Shown: positions 1 through 6,049 of the stretch, one piece after another
Position numbering within the stretch: the first letter of the stretch is position 1
How the letters are laid out: every line of letters starts with the position of its first letter
Translations under genes and position numbers: made by a program
NCBI GenBank assembly: GCA_017959485.1
Contig: JAGDAM010000175.1
Location: 1 to 6,049 of the forward strand
DNA from: Clostridia bacterium
Lineage (GTDB): Bacteria; Bacillota_A; Clostridia; Oscillospirales; CAG-272
Direction of reading: 5' to 3'
Length of the DNA: 6,049 nucleotides
The notes under the pieces: generated by a model
Told to the model about the DNA's origin: nothing
The model's database searches: none
Seen by the model: the letters and a program-made list of their open reading frames with translations, nothing else

Positions 1-2391
1 CAGGCGGAGGCGAGATTCCTTATGCTCTCCGCCAACAACCTGCTCAAGCCGGTTGACGGCCGCGCCGTCACCGTCCCGACCCAGGATATGATTCTCGGCT
101 CTTTCTATCTTACGATAGTCAGAACCGACGAACCCGGCTGCGGAAGTATTTTCCGCGATTACAACGAGGCGCTTATGGCGTATGCCGACGGAGCGCTCGG
201 ACTTCACGCTCCGATCGCCGTCCGCGACGACGGACAGGGTGTTCCCGCCATCATCGGACGCCGGTTCGTCGACGGAAAATGGGTCGTCGACACCTCGGAC
301 AAGGCAGTCACGCTCGGACGTCTCATCTTCAACAGAAATATTCCCCAGGACCTCGGCCTTGTCGACAGAAGCGATCCCGAACACAGATTCGATCTCGAAG
401 TCGCCAAGATCGTGACTAAAAAGGAACTCGGGCAGATCATCAACGCCTGCATCAAGAAGCACAGCACGGCAAGAACCGCCGACATGCTCGACGCGATCAA
501 GGAAACCGGATACAGGTATTCGACGAGGGCGTCCTTCTCGATCTCGGTATACGATATGACCATTCCGGTTGAAAAGAAGGAACTCATCAGCCGGGCCGAA
601 ACCGAGGTCGCGAAACTCGAAAGAGAGTTCAACCGCGGCAAGCTTTCCGAACAGGAAAGATACGAGGCGGTCATCGGAGTCTGGAACAGAACGACCGAGG
701 AAGTCACCGCCGCCCTTCAGAGAGGATTCTCGACCTACAACCCGATCAAGATTATGGCCGATTCGGGCGCCCGCGGATCCATGACTCAGATGCGCCAGCT
801 CGCCGGAATGCGCGGACCGATGTTCGCCACCAACGGCAAGACGATGGAAATCCCGATCAAGTCCAACTTCCGCGAGGGAATGAAGATATTCGAGTACTTC
901 ATGGGAGCCAGATCTTCGAGAAAATCTCTTTCGGATACCGCTCTCCGTACCGCCGACTCGGGTTACCTCACCAGGCGTCTCGTCGACGTTTCGCAGGAAA
1001 TCATCGTCCGCGAAGACAAGTGCGACACCCACCACGGCGCCCGCGTCAAGGCGATATTCGAGAACGACCGCGAATTCACTCTTTATCCGGCCGTCGGTTC
1101 CAATATCGCCGGCTGCTACGCCTTCGAGGATATCGTTTCGCCCGACGGAACGGTTATCGTTATGGCGAAGGCCAAGATCACTCCGAAGCTCGCTGGAAGG
1201 ATTGCCGAGGCATTCGCGTCGGCTCCCGACACCGAGATAAAGGTCGTTCCGAAGGCGCTCGAGCCGCTTGAGGACCGTCTTGTCGGACGCTTCACCATCG
1301 GAGAAGTCGTCGATCCCGAGACGGGAGAAGTGATCGCCGGAGACGACGAGATGCTGAGCGACGCCCAGGTGAAAAAGATCATCGACGCCGGCATTCCGTC
1401 GGTACACATCAGAACGGTCATTCAGTGCCACGCACGTCACGGCGTCTGCGCACACTGCTACGGCGCCGACCTTGCCAACGGCAAGAAGGTCAACATCGGC
1501 GAGGCGGTCGGCGTTATCGCCGCCCAGTCGATCGGCGAACCCGGTACTCAGCTCACGATGCGTACTTTCCACTCGGGAGGCGTTGCCGGATCGGATATCA
1601 CCCAGGGTCTTCCCAGAGTTGAGGAGCTGTTCGAGGCGAGAACCCCGAAGAAGCCCGCCATCCTGGCCGAGCAGACCGGTGTCGTGCATATCCACGCCGA
1701 CGAGGAGAACCCCAACCTTCAGTACGTGACTCTTCACTGGGATCCCGAAAGAGATCCGATCCGCTACAGCATCCCGTTCGGCCGCCACGTCGTGGTGGAG
1801 GACGGTCAGACCGTCTCGGTCGGCGAAGCGCTCACCGAGGGATCGAAGGCCCCGGCGGAGATTATGAAACTCAACGGCCCGGATATGGTTTACGACTATA
1901 TCACCTGCGAGGTTCAGAAGGTCTACCGTGCCCAGTCGGTTAATATCAACGACAAGCACATCGAGGTCATCGCACGTCAGATGACGAGAAGAGTCAACAT
2001 CGACAAACCCGGAAACACCGGACTTCTGCCCGGTATCAACTACGCCGTTTCGCTCAACGACGTGGAGGACGCAAACGCCGAGATCCGCCGCAGAATCGCC
2101 GCGGGCGAAGAAGGTCTTGCCGAGGCGACTTACAATCCGCTGCTCATGGGCATCACCAAGGCGGCGCTCGCCACCGAATCCTTTATGTCCGCCGCCTCCT
2201 TCCAGGAGACGACGAAGGTCCTCGCCGACGCCGCCGTCAAGGGCAAGATCGACCACCTTCTCGGACTTAAGGAGAACGTTATCATCGGCAAGCTGATCCC
2301 GGCCGGAACCGGTATGGCCTGCTACGCCGGAATCGACGTTATGCACGTCGATCCCGCCGAATCCGCCCCCGCCGAAGAGGCAGGAGAGTAA
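1..2391 (+). CDS. rpoC: DNA-directed RNA polymerase subunit beta' (C-terminal part; 5' end outside window)
   Basis: This is the catalytic large subunit of RNA polymerase. The frame is open from base 1, so the true start and the NADFDGD active-site motif lie upstream; 796 codons are present. Visible in order: the QAEARFLMLSANN segment just after the catalytic loop; IMADSGARGS and RQLAGMRG (nt ~751-816); the bridge helix (~901-1000, ending SGYLTRRLVDV); the second zinc site with Cys codons at 1021, 1426, 1447 and 1456 (C...C-x6-C-x2-C); and the trigger loop (~1501-1650) with QLTMRTFH, Met at 1558 and His at 1570. The jaw and C-terminal clamp follow (INDKHIEVIARQM, GITKAALATESFMSAASFQETT, GLKENVIIGKLIPAGTG). 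The trigger loop runs straight into DITQGLPRVEELFEAR, so the proteobacterial SI3 insertion is absent, as in Firmicutes. The protein ends in an acidic Ala/Glu tail and the gene in tandem in-frame TAA TAG stops. Oddity: the bridge-helix N-terminal hinge reads RSSRKSLSDTA instead of HGARKGLADTA. The identification is certain. Confidence 0.99.
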   Translation, partial: QAEARFLMLSANNLLKPVDGRAVTVPTQDMILGSFYLTIVRTDEPGCGSIFRDYNEALMAYADGALGLHAPIAVRDDGQGVPAIIGRRFVDGKWVVDTSDKAVTLGRLIFNRNIPQDLGLVDRSDPEHRFDLEVAKIVTKKELGQIINACIKKHSTARTADMLDAIKETGYRYSTRASFSISVYDMTIPVEKKELISRAETEVAKLEREFNRGKLSEQERYEAVIGVWNRTTEEVTAALQRGFSTYNPIKIMADSGARGSMTQMRQLAGMRGPMFATNGKTMEIPIKSNFREGMKIFEYFMGARSSRKSLSDTALRTADSGYLTRRLVDVSQEIIVREDKCDTHHGARVKAIFENDREFTLYPAVGSNIAGCYAFEDIVSPDGTVIVMAKAKITPKLAGRIAEAFASAPDTEIKVVPKALEPLEDRLVGRFTIGEVVDPETGEVIAGDDEMLSDAQVKKIIDAGIPSVHIRTVIQCHARHGVCAHCYGADLANGKKVNIGEAVGVIAAQSIGEPGTQLTMRTFHSGGVAGSDITQGLPRVEELFEARTPKKPAILAEQTGVVHIHADEENPNLQYVTLHWDPERDPIRYSIPFGRHVVVEDGQTVSVGEALTEGSKAPAEIMKLNGPDMVYDYITCEVQKVYRAQSVNINDKHIEVIARQMTRRVNIDKPGNTGLLPGINYAVSLNDVEDANAEIRRRIAAGEEGLAEATYNPLLMGITKAALATESFMSAASFQETTKVLADAAVKGKIDHLLGLKENVIIGKLIPAGTGMACYAGIDVMHVDPAESAPAEEAGE

Positions 2392-2434
2392 TAGGCGTTA
2401 TTCACCGTCACGGATAGGGAAAGAAATATTTTTC

Positions 2435-2463
2435 TTGACAATTCCGTCTTAAGGTGATATAAT
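2435..2463 (+). promoter_or_regulatory. Consensus SigA/sigma70 promoter for the str operon, with extended -10
   Basis: TTGACA at 2435-2440 is followed by a 17-nt spacer and TATAAT at 2458-2463, a perfect match to both hexamers at the optimal spacing. TG at 2455-2456 one base before the -10 adds an extended -10 element (TGnTATAAT). An A/T-rich tract at 2420-2434 could act as an UP element. Transcription would start around 2467-2471, giving a leader of about 130 nt before rpsL. It lies 44 nt past the rpoC stop and faces rpsL, so it should drive rpsL-rpsG-fusA-tuf in addition to any read-through from rpoBC. The promoter is inferred from sequence only, but this degree of match by chance is very unlikely. 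Confidence 0.93.
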
Positions 2464-2471
2464 TATATGTC

Positions 2472-2547
2472 TTTTGCGAGATGCCTCCGGTATACGTGAC
2501 GGAGGCCTCCGCAAAACGGCGTAAAAGCCGTACCGCACCGCGTGCGG
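2472..2547 (+). promoter_or_regulatory. Structured 5' leader of the rpsL mRNA (three tandem hairpins)
   Basis: The leader downstream of the promoter can fold into three consecutive hairpins. The first starts within a few bases of the predicted transcription start: TTTTGCG (2472-2478) pairs with CGCAAAA (2510-2516), and inside it, after a bulged A, two further pairs and a mismatch, GCCTCCG (2483-2489) pairs with CGGAGGC (2500-2506) around a 10-nt loop. The second pairs ACGGC (2516-2520) with GCCGT (2527-2531). The third pairs CCGCAC (2533-2538) with GTGCGG (2542-2547) around a 3-nt loop. No U-run follows the third hairpin, so it is not an obvious intrinsic terminator. From there to the rpsL Shine-Dalgarno (AGGAGG, 2584-2589) the RNA looks unstructured. 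I do not recognise it as a named riboswitch or r-protein leader. The pairings are visible; a role in mRNA stability or translational control is inference. Confidence 0.6.
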
Positions 2548-2601
2548 AAGGCAGGTTAACGCGAACACAATAAATCTTAAAGAAGGAGGAAGCAAAGAGG
2601 A

Positions 2602-3015
2602 ATGCCGACCTTTAACCAGCTCGTAAGACAGGGCCGCGCCGACAAGGTCTACAAGTCGAAAGCACCCGTGCTGCAGACCGGATTCAACACGATCAAAAAC
2701 GAGTCCACCGATCTGCCCTCTCCGCAGAAGCGCGGAGTCTGCACGAAGGTCACCGTTACAAACCCGAAGAAGCCGAACTCCGCGATGCGCAAGATCGCGA
2801 GAGTGCGTCTTACCAACGGGCTTGAGGCAACGACTTACATCCCCGGCGAGGGACACAATCTGCAGGAGCACTCGGTCGTTCTCATCAGAGGCGGAAGAGT
2901 TAGAGACCTCCCCGGCGTGCGTTACCACATTATCCGCGGCACGCTTGACGCGCAGGGTGTGGCTGCCCGCAGACAGGCACGTTCCAAATACGGGACGAAG
3001 ACCCCGAAGAAATAA
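2602..3015 (+). CDS. rpsL: 30S ribosomal protein S12
   Basis: S12 sits at the decoding centre of the 30S subunit, supports tRNA-selection accuracy and is the classical streptomycin-resistance locus. The 137-aa protein matches the family throughout: [12 protein letters not shown] at the N-terminus, [10 protein letters not shown] (41-50), the [11 protein letters not shown] loop (54-64), [19 protein letters not shown] (82-100), RDLPGVRYH (101-109) and the basic tail [13 protein letters not shown]. Against the 124-aa E. coli protein it has a 13-residue insertion before PQKRGVC, as in B. subtilis (138 aa). Lys56 equals E. coli Lys43 (counting Met as 1), but Arg101 replaces E. coli Lys88. Asp102 is the position beta-methylthiolated by RimO in bacteria that have that enzyme. 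The ATG is preceded by AGGAGG at 2584-2589 with a rather long 12-nt gap. It is the first gene after the consensus promoter. The L7Ae-family gene (ybxF) found between rpoC and rpsL in B. subtilis is absent here. Confidence 0.99.
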   Translation: MPTFNQLVRQGRADKVYKSKAPVLQTGFNTIKNESTDLPSPQKRGVCTKVTVTNPKKPNSAMRKIARVRLTNGLEATTYIPGEGHNLQEHSVVLIRGGRVRDLPGVRYHIIRGTLDAQGVAARRQARSKYGTKTPKK

Positions 3016-3143
3016 TTCGGGAAAGGTATGCAGCATATCTCAAAGCACGTCACGGGATCTATTGTGTTTTACAGTCGATACGGACGGCGCTGACAAGAGA
3101 ATAATGTGCTTTTGAGTACCTGTGATTTCATTTATTACTGATG
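3016..3143 (+). promoter_or_regulatory. rpsL-rpsG spacer with long-range RNA helix; candidate S7 feedback site
   Basis: The rpsL-rpsG spacer is unusually long for a tightly packed operon and can form clear secondary structure. A small hairpin pairs AGGTATG (3024-3030) with CATATCT (3034-3040). A larger closing helix pairs CTCAAAGCACGT (3039-3050) with ATGTGCTTTTGAG (3104-3116), about 12 pairs with one bulged U and one G-U pair, enclosing about 53 nt. The two overlap at 3039-3040, so they compete at the edge. Inside the large loop, 3086-3101 (GGCGCTGACAAGAGAA) resembles a 16S rRNA segment in the S7-binding region. In E. coli the rpsL-rpsG spacer is the site where free S7 represses its own operon. 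The helix is seen directly; assigning S7 as the ligand is inference by position and resemblance. No small ORF or convincing internal promoter was found here. Confidence 0.5.
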
Positions 3144-3144
3144 A

Positions 3145-3150
3145 AGGAGG
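3145..3150 (+). promoter_or_regulatory. Ribosome-binding site that fixes the rpsG start at GTG 3159
   Basis: AGGAGG is followed by 8 nt and then GTG at 3159, which is ideal spacing. An in-frame ATG at 3141 overlaps the start of this motif and would add six residues (MKEGST) that S7 homologues lack, so the GTG is the real start. Confidence 0.93.
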
Positions 3151-3158
3151 GAAGTACA

Positions 3159-3629
3159 GTGTCGAGAAGAGGCCGTATATCCAAGAGAGACGTTCTGCCG
3201 GATCCGCTTTACAAATCAAAGCTGGTCACAAAGCTCATCAACAACGTGATGCTTGACGGCAAGAAAGGGGTTGCCCAGACGATCGTCTACGAGGCTTTCA
3301 CCAAAGTGGAAGCCAAGACGGGCAAGAATCCCCTCGAAGTATTCGTTTCCGCTCTTGAGAACGTCATGCCGGTTCTTGAAGTCAAAGCACGCCGTGTAGG
3401 CGGCTCGACTTATCAGGTTCCGCTTGAGGTCAGACCGGAAAGACGTCAGACTCTGGGTCTTCGCTGGCTCGTGGGATTCGCGAGAAAGCGCGGTGAACGT
3501 ACGATGGCTGACAGACTCGCAGGCGAGATAGTCGATGCGATCAACAATGCCGGCGGAGCGTTCAAGAAAAAAGAAGAGACCCACAGAATGGCAGAAGCAA
3601 ACAAAGCGTTTGCACACTACAGATATTGA
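3159..3629 (+). CDS. rpsG: 30S ribosomal protein S7
   Basis: S7 nucleates assembly of the 30S head by binding the 3' major domain of 16S rRNA, and lies near the E site and the mRNA exit. The frame starting at GTG 3159 gives 156 aa, the same length as B. subtilis S7, and begins (M)[15 protein letters not shown], the usual S7 N-terminus. Family hallmarks are [17 protein letters not shown] (21-37), the RNA-binding beta-hairpin region [22 protein letters not shown] (75-96), [15 protein letters not shown] (99-113) and the C-terminal helix [16 protein letters not shown] (141-156). It stands second in the str operon, after a structured 143-nt spacer that may mediate autoregulation, and 65 nt ahead of fusA. 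Nothing is missing or truncated. Confidence 0.99.
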   Translation: MSRRGRISKRDVLPDPLYKSKLVTKLINNVMLDGKKGVAQTIVYEAFTKVEAKTGKNPLEVFVSALENVMPVLEVKARRVGGSTYQVPLEVRPERRQTLGLRWLVGFARKRGERTMADRLAGEIVDAINNAGGAFKKKEETHRMAEANKAFAHYRY

Positions 3630-3694
3630 TCTGTCGAAAACCGTTTTTCACGTATACAATCAGATTCGTTTTTATCAAGGAGATCAAAGTTTAA

Positions 3695-5770
3695 ATGCCC
3701 AGAGAATATTCGCTCGAGCGTACGCGTAACATCGGTATAATGGCCCACATTGATGCCGGGAAAACGACTACGACCGAAAGAATACTGTTCTATACGGGAA
3801 TCAATCACCGCCTGGGAGAGACTCACGACGGCGACGCGACGATGGACTGGATGGAGCAGGAAAAGGAGCGCGGAATCACCATAACGTCCGCGGCTACCAC
3901 CTGCCACTGGAAAAACGTTCGCATCAACATCATCGACACTCCCGGACACGTTGATTTCACGGTCGAAGTCGAGCGCTCCCTGCGGGTGCTTGACGGAGCC
4001 GTAGCCGTATTCTGCGCCAAGGGCGGAGTTGAACCGCAGTCGGAGACGGTATGGCGGCAGGCGACGAGGTACAACGTACCGCGCCTCGCGTACGTAAACA
4101 AAATGGATATATCCGGCGCGAACTTCTACCGTGTCGTGGAGATGATGAAAGACCGGCTCGGAGCCAATCCGGTGCCGATCCAGCTCCCGATAGGCAAAGA
4201 GGACACCTTCAGGGGTATTATCGACCTTGTGAATATGGAAGCGGACGTCTATTACGACGAGCTGGGCCAGGACATGAGAGTCGAGCCGATCCCGGAGGAC
4301 ATGGTCGAGGAAGCCGAGAGGTATCGCGCCGCGATGATCGAATCGGCGGCCGAAGCCGACGAAGATCTTTTTGAAAAATACTGCTCCGGTGAGGAAATCA
4401 CCGTGCAGGACATAAAGACTGCGCTCAGAAAAGCGACTCTGGCCAATCATTTGGTGCCGGTAGTCTGCGGAACTTCTTTCAAGAACAAGGGCGTTCAGAA
4501 GCTGCTTGACGCGATAGTCGACTATATGCCGTCGCCGCTCGACGTGCCTCCGATCGACGGGATCAATCCCGTGACCGGAGCCGAAGAGATCAGGCACGCC
4601 GGAGACGACGAGCCATTCGCGGCTCTCGCCTTCAAGATTATGACCGATCCTTTCGTCGGACGGCTCTGCTTCTTCCGCGTTTATTCGGGGACGCTCAGAT
4701 CCGGCGAGATAGTCTGGAACGCCACCAAGGGCAAGCGTGAACGCATGGGGCGCATCGTTCAGATGCACGCCAACGCGAGACACGATCTGGACGAGGTCTA
4801 TTCGGGAGATATCGCCGCCGTCGTCGCGGTCAAGAACACGACAACCGGCGATACGCTCTGTGACGAAAGGTCCCCGCTGATACTCGAGAAGATGGAGTTC
4901 CCGGAGCCGGTCATCAGAGTGGCCATCGAGCCCAAGACGCGCGCCGGACAGGAAAAGATGGGAGACGCCCTCTCCAAACTTGCCGAGGAGGATCCCACTT
5001 TCCGGACCTACACCGACGAGGAGACCGGCCCGACGATAATCGCCGGAATGGGCGAGCTTCACCTTGAAATAATCGTCGACAGACTTCTGCGCGAGTTCAA
5101 GGTCGAGGCGAACATCGGACAGCCGCACGTCGCCTACAAGGAGACCATCCGCAAGAGCGTCGAGCAGGAATGCAAATACGCGAGACAGTCGGGAGGTCAC
5201 GGTCAGTACGGACACGTCAAGATCCGCATCGAGCCGAACGAGCCGGGCGCCGGATACGAATTCGTCAACGAAATCACCGGCGGCGTCATACCGAAGGAAT
5301 TCATTCCCGCGGTCGACGAAGGCATCCGCTCGGCGATGCAGAGCGGCGTTCTCGCCGGGTACAACGTGGTGGACGTAAAAGTTACGCTTTACGACGGCTC
5401 CTTCCACGAGGTCGACTCGTCCGAGCTCGCGTTCAAGATCGCCGGATCCATGGCGTTCAAAGACGCCATGCGCCGTGCCGATCCCGTCCTTACCGAGCCG
5501 ATTATGAAGGTGACGGTGATCGTTCCCGAGGATTATCTCGGGCCGGTCAGCGGAGATCTTATAGGCAGACGCGGACTGATCCTCTCGCAGGATATGCAGT
5601 CGGGCGGTGTCTGGGAGATCGTCGCGAACGTTCCGCTGTCCAACATGTTCGGCTATTCGACCGATCTGCGTTCAAGGACGCAGGGGCGCGGTCAGTTCAC
5701 TATGGAACCGAGTCACTTCTCAGAAGTGCCGAAGTCAATCATGGAAAAAATCGTGACGAAGCGCGCATAA
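3695..5770 (+). CDS. fusA: Translation elongation factor G
   Basis: EF-G is the GTPase that drives tRNA-mRNA translocation on the ribosome and, with RRF, ribosome recycling. The 691-aa length is standard (692 in B. subtilis). GTPase motifs: G1 AHIDAGKT (17-24); switch I ending RGITIT (59-64); G3 DTPGH (81-85); G4 NKMD (135-138); G5 GTS (259-261). Domain II contains [17 protein letters not shown] and domain [17 protein letters not shown]. Domain IV carries [10 protein letters not shown] and [14 protein letters not shown], with His571 at the position of E. coli His583 on the tip that enters the A site. Domain V ends [21 protein letters not shown], typical of canonical EF-G rather than the TetM-type ribosomal protection proteins. 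The ATG has AAGGAG at 3677-3682, 12 nt upstream. It follows rpsG by 65 nt and precedes tuf by 55 nt without an evident terminator, so co-transcription is expected. The gene is complete and no catalytic residue is lost. Confidence 0.99.
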   Translation: MPREYSLERTRNIGIMAHIDAGKTTTTERILFYTGINHRLGETHDGDATMDWMEQEKERGITITSAATTCHWKNVRINIIDTPGHVDFTVEVERSLRVLDGAVAVFCAKGGVEPQSETVWRQATRYNVPRLAYVNKMDISGANFYRVVEMMKDRLGANPVPIQLPIGKEDTFRGIIDLVNMEADVYYDELGQDMRVEPIPEDMVEEAERYRAAMIESAAEADEDLFEKYCSGEEITVQDIKTALRKATLANHLVPVVCGTSFKNKGVQKLLDAIVDYMPSPLDVPPIDGINPVTGAEEIRHAGDDEPFAALAFKIMTDPFVGRLCFFRVYSGTLRSGEIVWNATKGKRERMGRIVQMHANARHDLDEVYSGDIAAVVAVKNTTTGDTLCDERSPLILEKMEFPEPVIRVAIEPKTRAGQEKMGDALSKLAEEDPTFRTYTDEETGPTIIAGMGELHLEIIVDRLLREFKVEANIGQPHVAYKETIRKSVEQECKYARQSGGHGQYGHVKIRIEPNEPGAGYEFVNEITGGVIPKEFIPAVDEGIRSAMQSGVLAGYNVVDVKVTLYDGSFHEVDSSELAFKIAGSMAFKDAMRRADPVLTEPIMKVTVIVPEDYLGPVSGDLIGRRGLILSQDMQSGGVWEIVANVPLSNMFGYSTDLRSRTQGRGQFTMEPSHFSEVPKSIMEKIVTKRA

Positions 5771-5825
5771 GCCGAGTCACCCAGAAATTTTAAAAATATT
5801 TAAAAACTATACGGAGGAAAATCCA

Positions 5826-6049
5826 ATGGCAAAAGCAACGTTCGAACGTACCAAACCGCATGTCAACATCGGTACCATCGGTCACGTCGACCACGGTAAG
5901 ACCACTCTTACCGCTGCTATCACAAAGTACCTCTCTCTCGGAAACGACAAAATCGAGTTCATGGCCTACGACCAGATCGACAACGCTCCCGAAGAGAAGG
6001 CAAGAGGTATCACAATCAACACCCGTCACGTTGAGTACGAGACCGCTGC
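5826..6049 (+). CDS. tuf: Translation elongation factor Tu (N-terminal 74 codons; 3' end outside window)
   Basis: EF-Tu delivers aminoacyl-tRNA to the ribosomal A site as a GTP complex. The visible part is the start of the G domain: [18 protein letters not shown], the G1 P-loop GHVDHGKT (19-26), and switch [18 protein letters not shown] (49-65) with the G2 threonine at 63. The DxxGH and NKxD motifs and domains II and III lie beyond the window. The start is supported by GGAGG at 5813-5817, 8 nt upstream of the ATG. Position 67 is Arg (TRHVEYET), where many bacteria have Ser or Ala. Codon choice looks more biased than in fusA: four of five Gly codons are GGT and no Ala codon is GCG, consistent with very high expression. 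The reading frame is intact to the window edge. Confidence 0.98.
   Translation, partial: MAKATFERTKPHVNIGTIGHVDHGKTTLTAAITKYLSLGNDKIEFMAYDQIDNAPEEKARGITINTRHVEYETA

Noticed and set aside
2395..2434. Possible rpoC terminator (AAGAAA...TTTCTT followed by the -35)
   Set aside because: The only pairing near the T-run is a short A/T-only stem; there is no GC-rich hairpin, so read-through into the str genes is more likely.
2449..3036. A 195-codon minus-strand frame opposite the rpsL leader and rpsL
   Set aside because: It overlaps the consensus promoter and all of rpsL, and shows no recognisable domain; it is a shadow of the GC-rich coding sequence.
3141..3158. Upstream ATG start for rpsG (162 aa)
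   Set aside because: The ATG overlaps the start of the Shine-Dalgarno region, and the six extra residues are absent from S7 homologues; GTG at 3159 gives the standard 156 aa.
3636..3660. Hairpin GAAAA-CCGT-TTTTC and a TACAAT -10-like box between rpsG and fusA
   Set aside because: The stem is five weak pairs, mostly A-T, and no -35 lies at suitable spacing before TACAAT, so neither a terminator nor a promoter is supported.
3617..5407. A 596-codon open frame on the minus strand opposite fusA
   Set aside because: It mirrors a highly conserved EF-G gene codon for codon, has no family resemblance and no recognisable ribosome-binding context. Long antisense frames arise from the codon bias of the sense gene.
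3695..5770. EF-G-like ribosomal protection protein (TetM type) as an alternative identity for fusA
   Set aside because: Operon position, the [10 protein letters not shown] and [10 protein letters not shown] domain IV motifs and the C-terminus are those of canonical EF-G.

Overview
This window is a bacterial housekeeping locus: the 3' part of rpoC followed by the str operon in the order rpsL-rpsG-fusA-tuf, all on the + strand. The window cuts off the 5' end of rpoC and most of tuf. Three traits point to a Firmicutes/Clostridia-type organism. RpoC has a short trigger loop without the large insertion seen in proteobacteria. Ribosomal protein S12 carries the 13-residue insertion typical of low-GC Gram-positives. 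S7 and EF-G have Gram-positive lengths (156 and 691 aa), and the ribosome-binding sites are strong AGGAGG types. The base composition is fairly GC-rich (mid-50s percent by eye), which would fit an uncultured gut-type clostridial lineage, but genus-level placement is not possible from this sequence alone.

Layout: 1-2391 is rpoC (796 codons present), ending in tandem TAA-TAG stops. Positions 2392-2601 hold a fully consensus SigA-type promoter and a roughly 130-nt transcribed leader with three consecutive hairpins. 2602-3015 is rpsL (S12). Positions 3016-3158 are a 143-nt spacer with a long-range RNA helix and a segment resembling the 16S rRNA binding region of S7. 3159-3629 is rpsG (S7, GTG start). 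3695-5770 is fusA (EF-G). From 5826 to the end is the first 74 codons of tuf (EF-Tu). There are no RNA genes, mobile elements, CRISPR arrays or foreign genes.

The genes work together in expression of genetic information: RNA polymerase beta', two 30S proteins (the decoding-centre protein S12 and the head-assembly protein S7) and the two elongation GTPases. No terminator is visible between any of the genes, so rpoC read-through plus the internal promoter probably both feed the str genes.

I found no novel multi-gene system. The points that merit a second look are sequence-level: a multiply substituted bridge-helix N-terminal hinge in RpoC, a naturally occurring S12 residue linked to streptomycin resistance, the perfect promoter with its structured leader, and the possible S7 feedback site between rpsL and rpsG.
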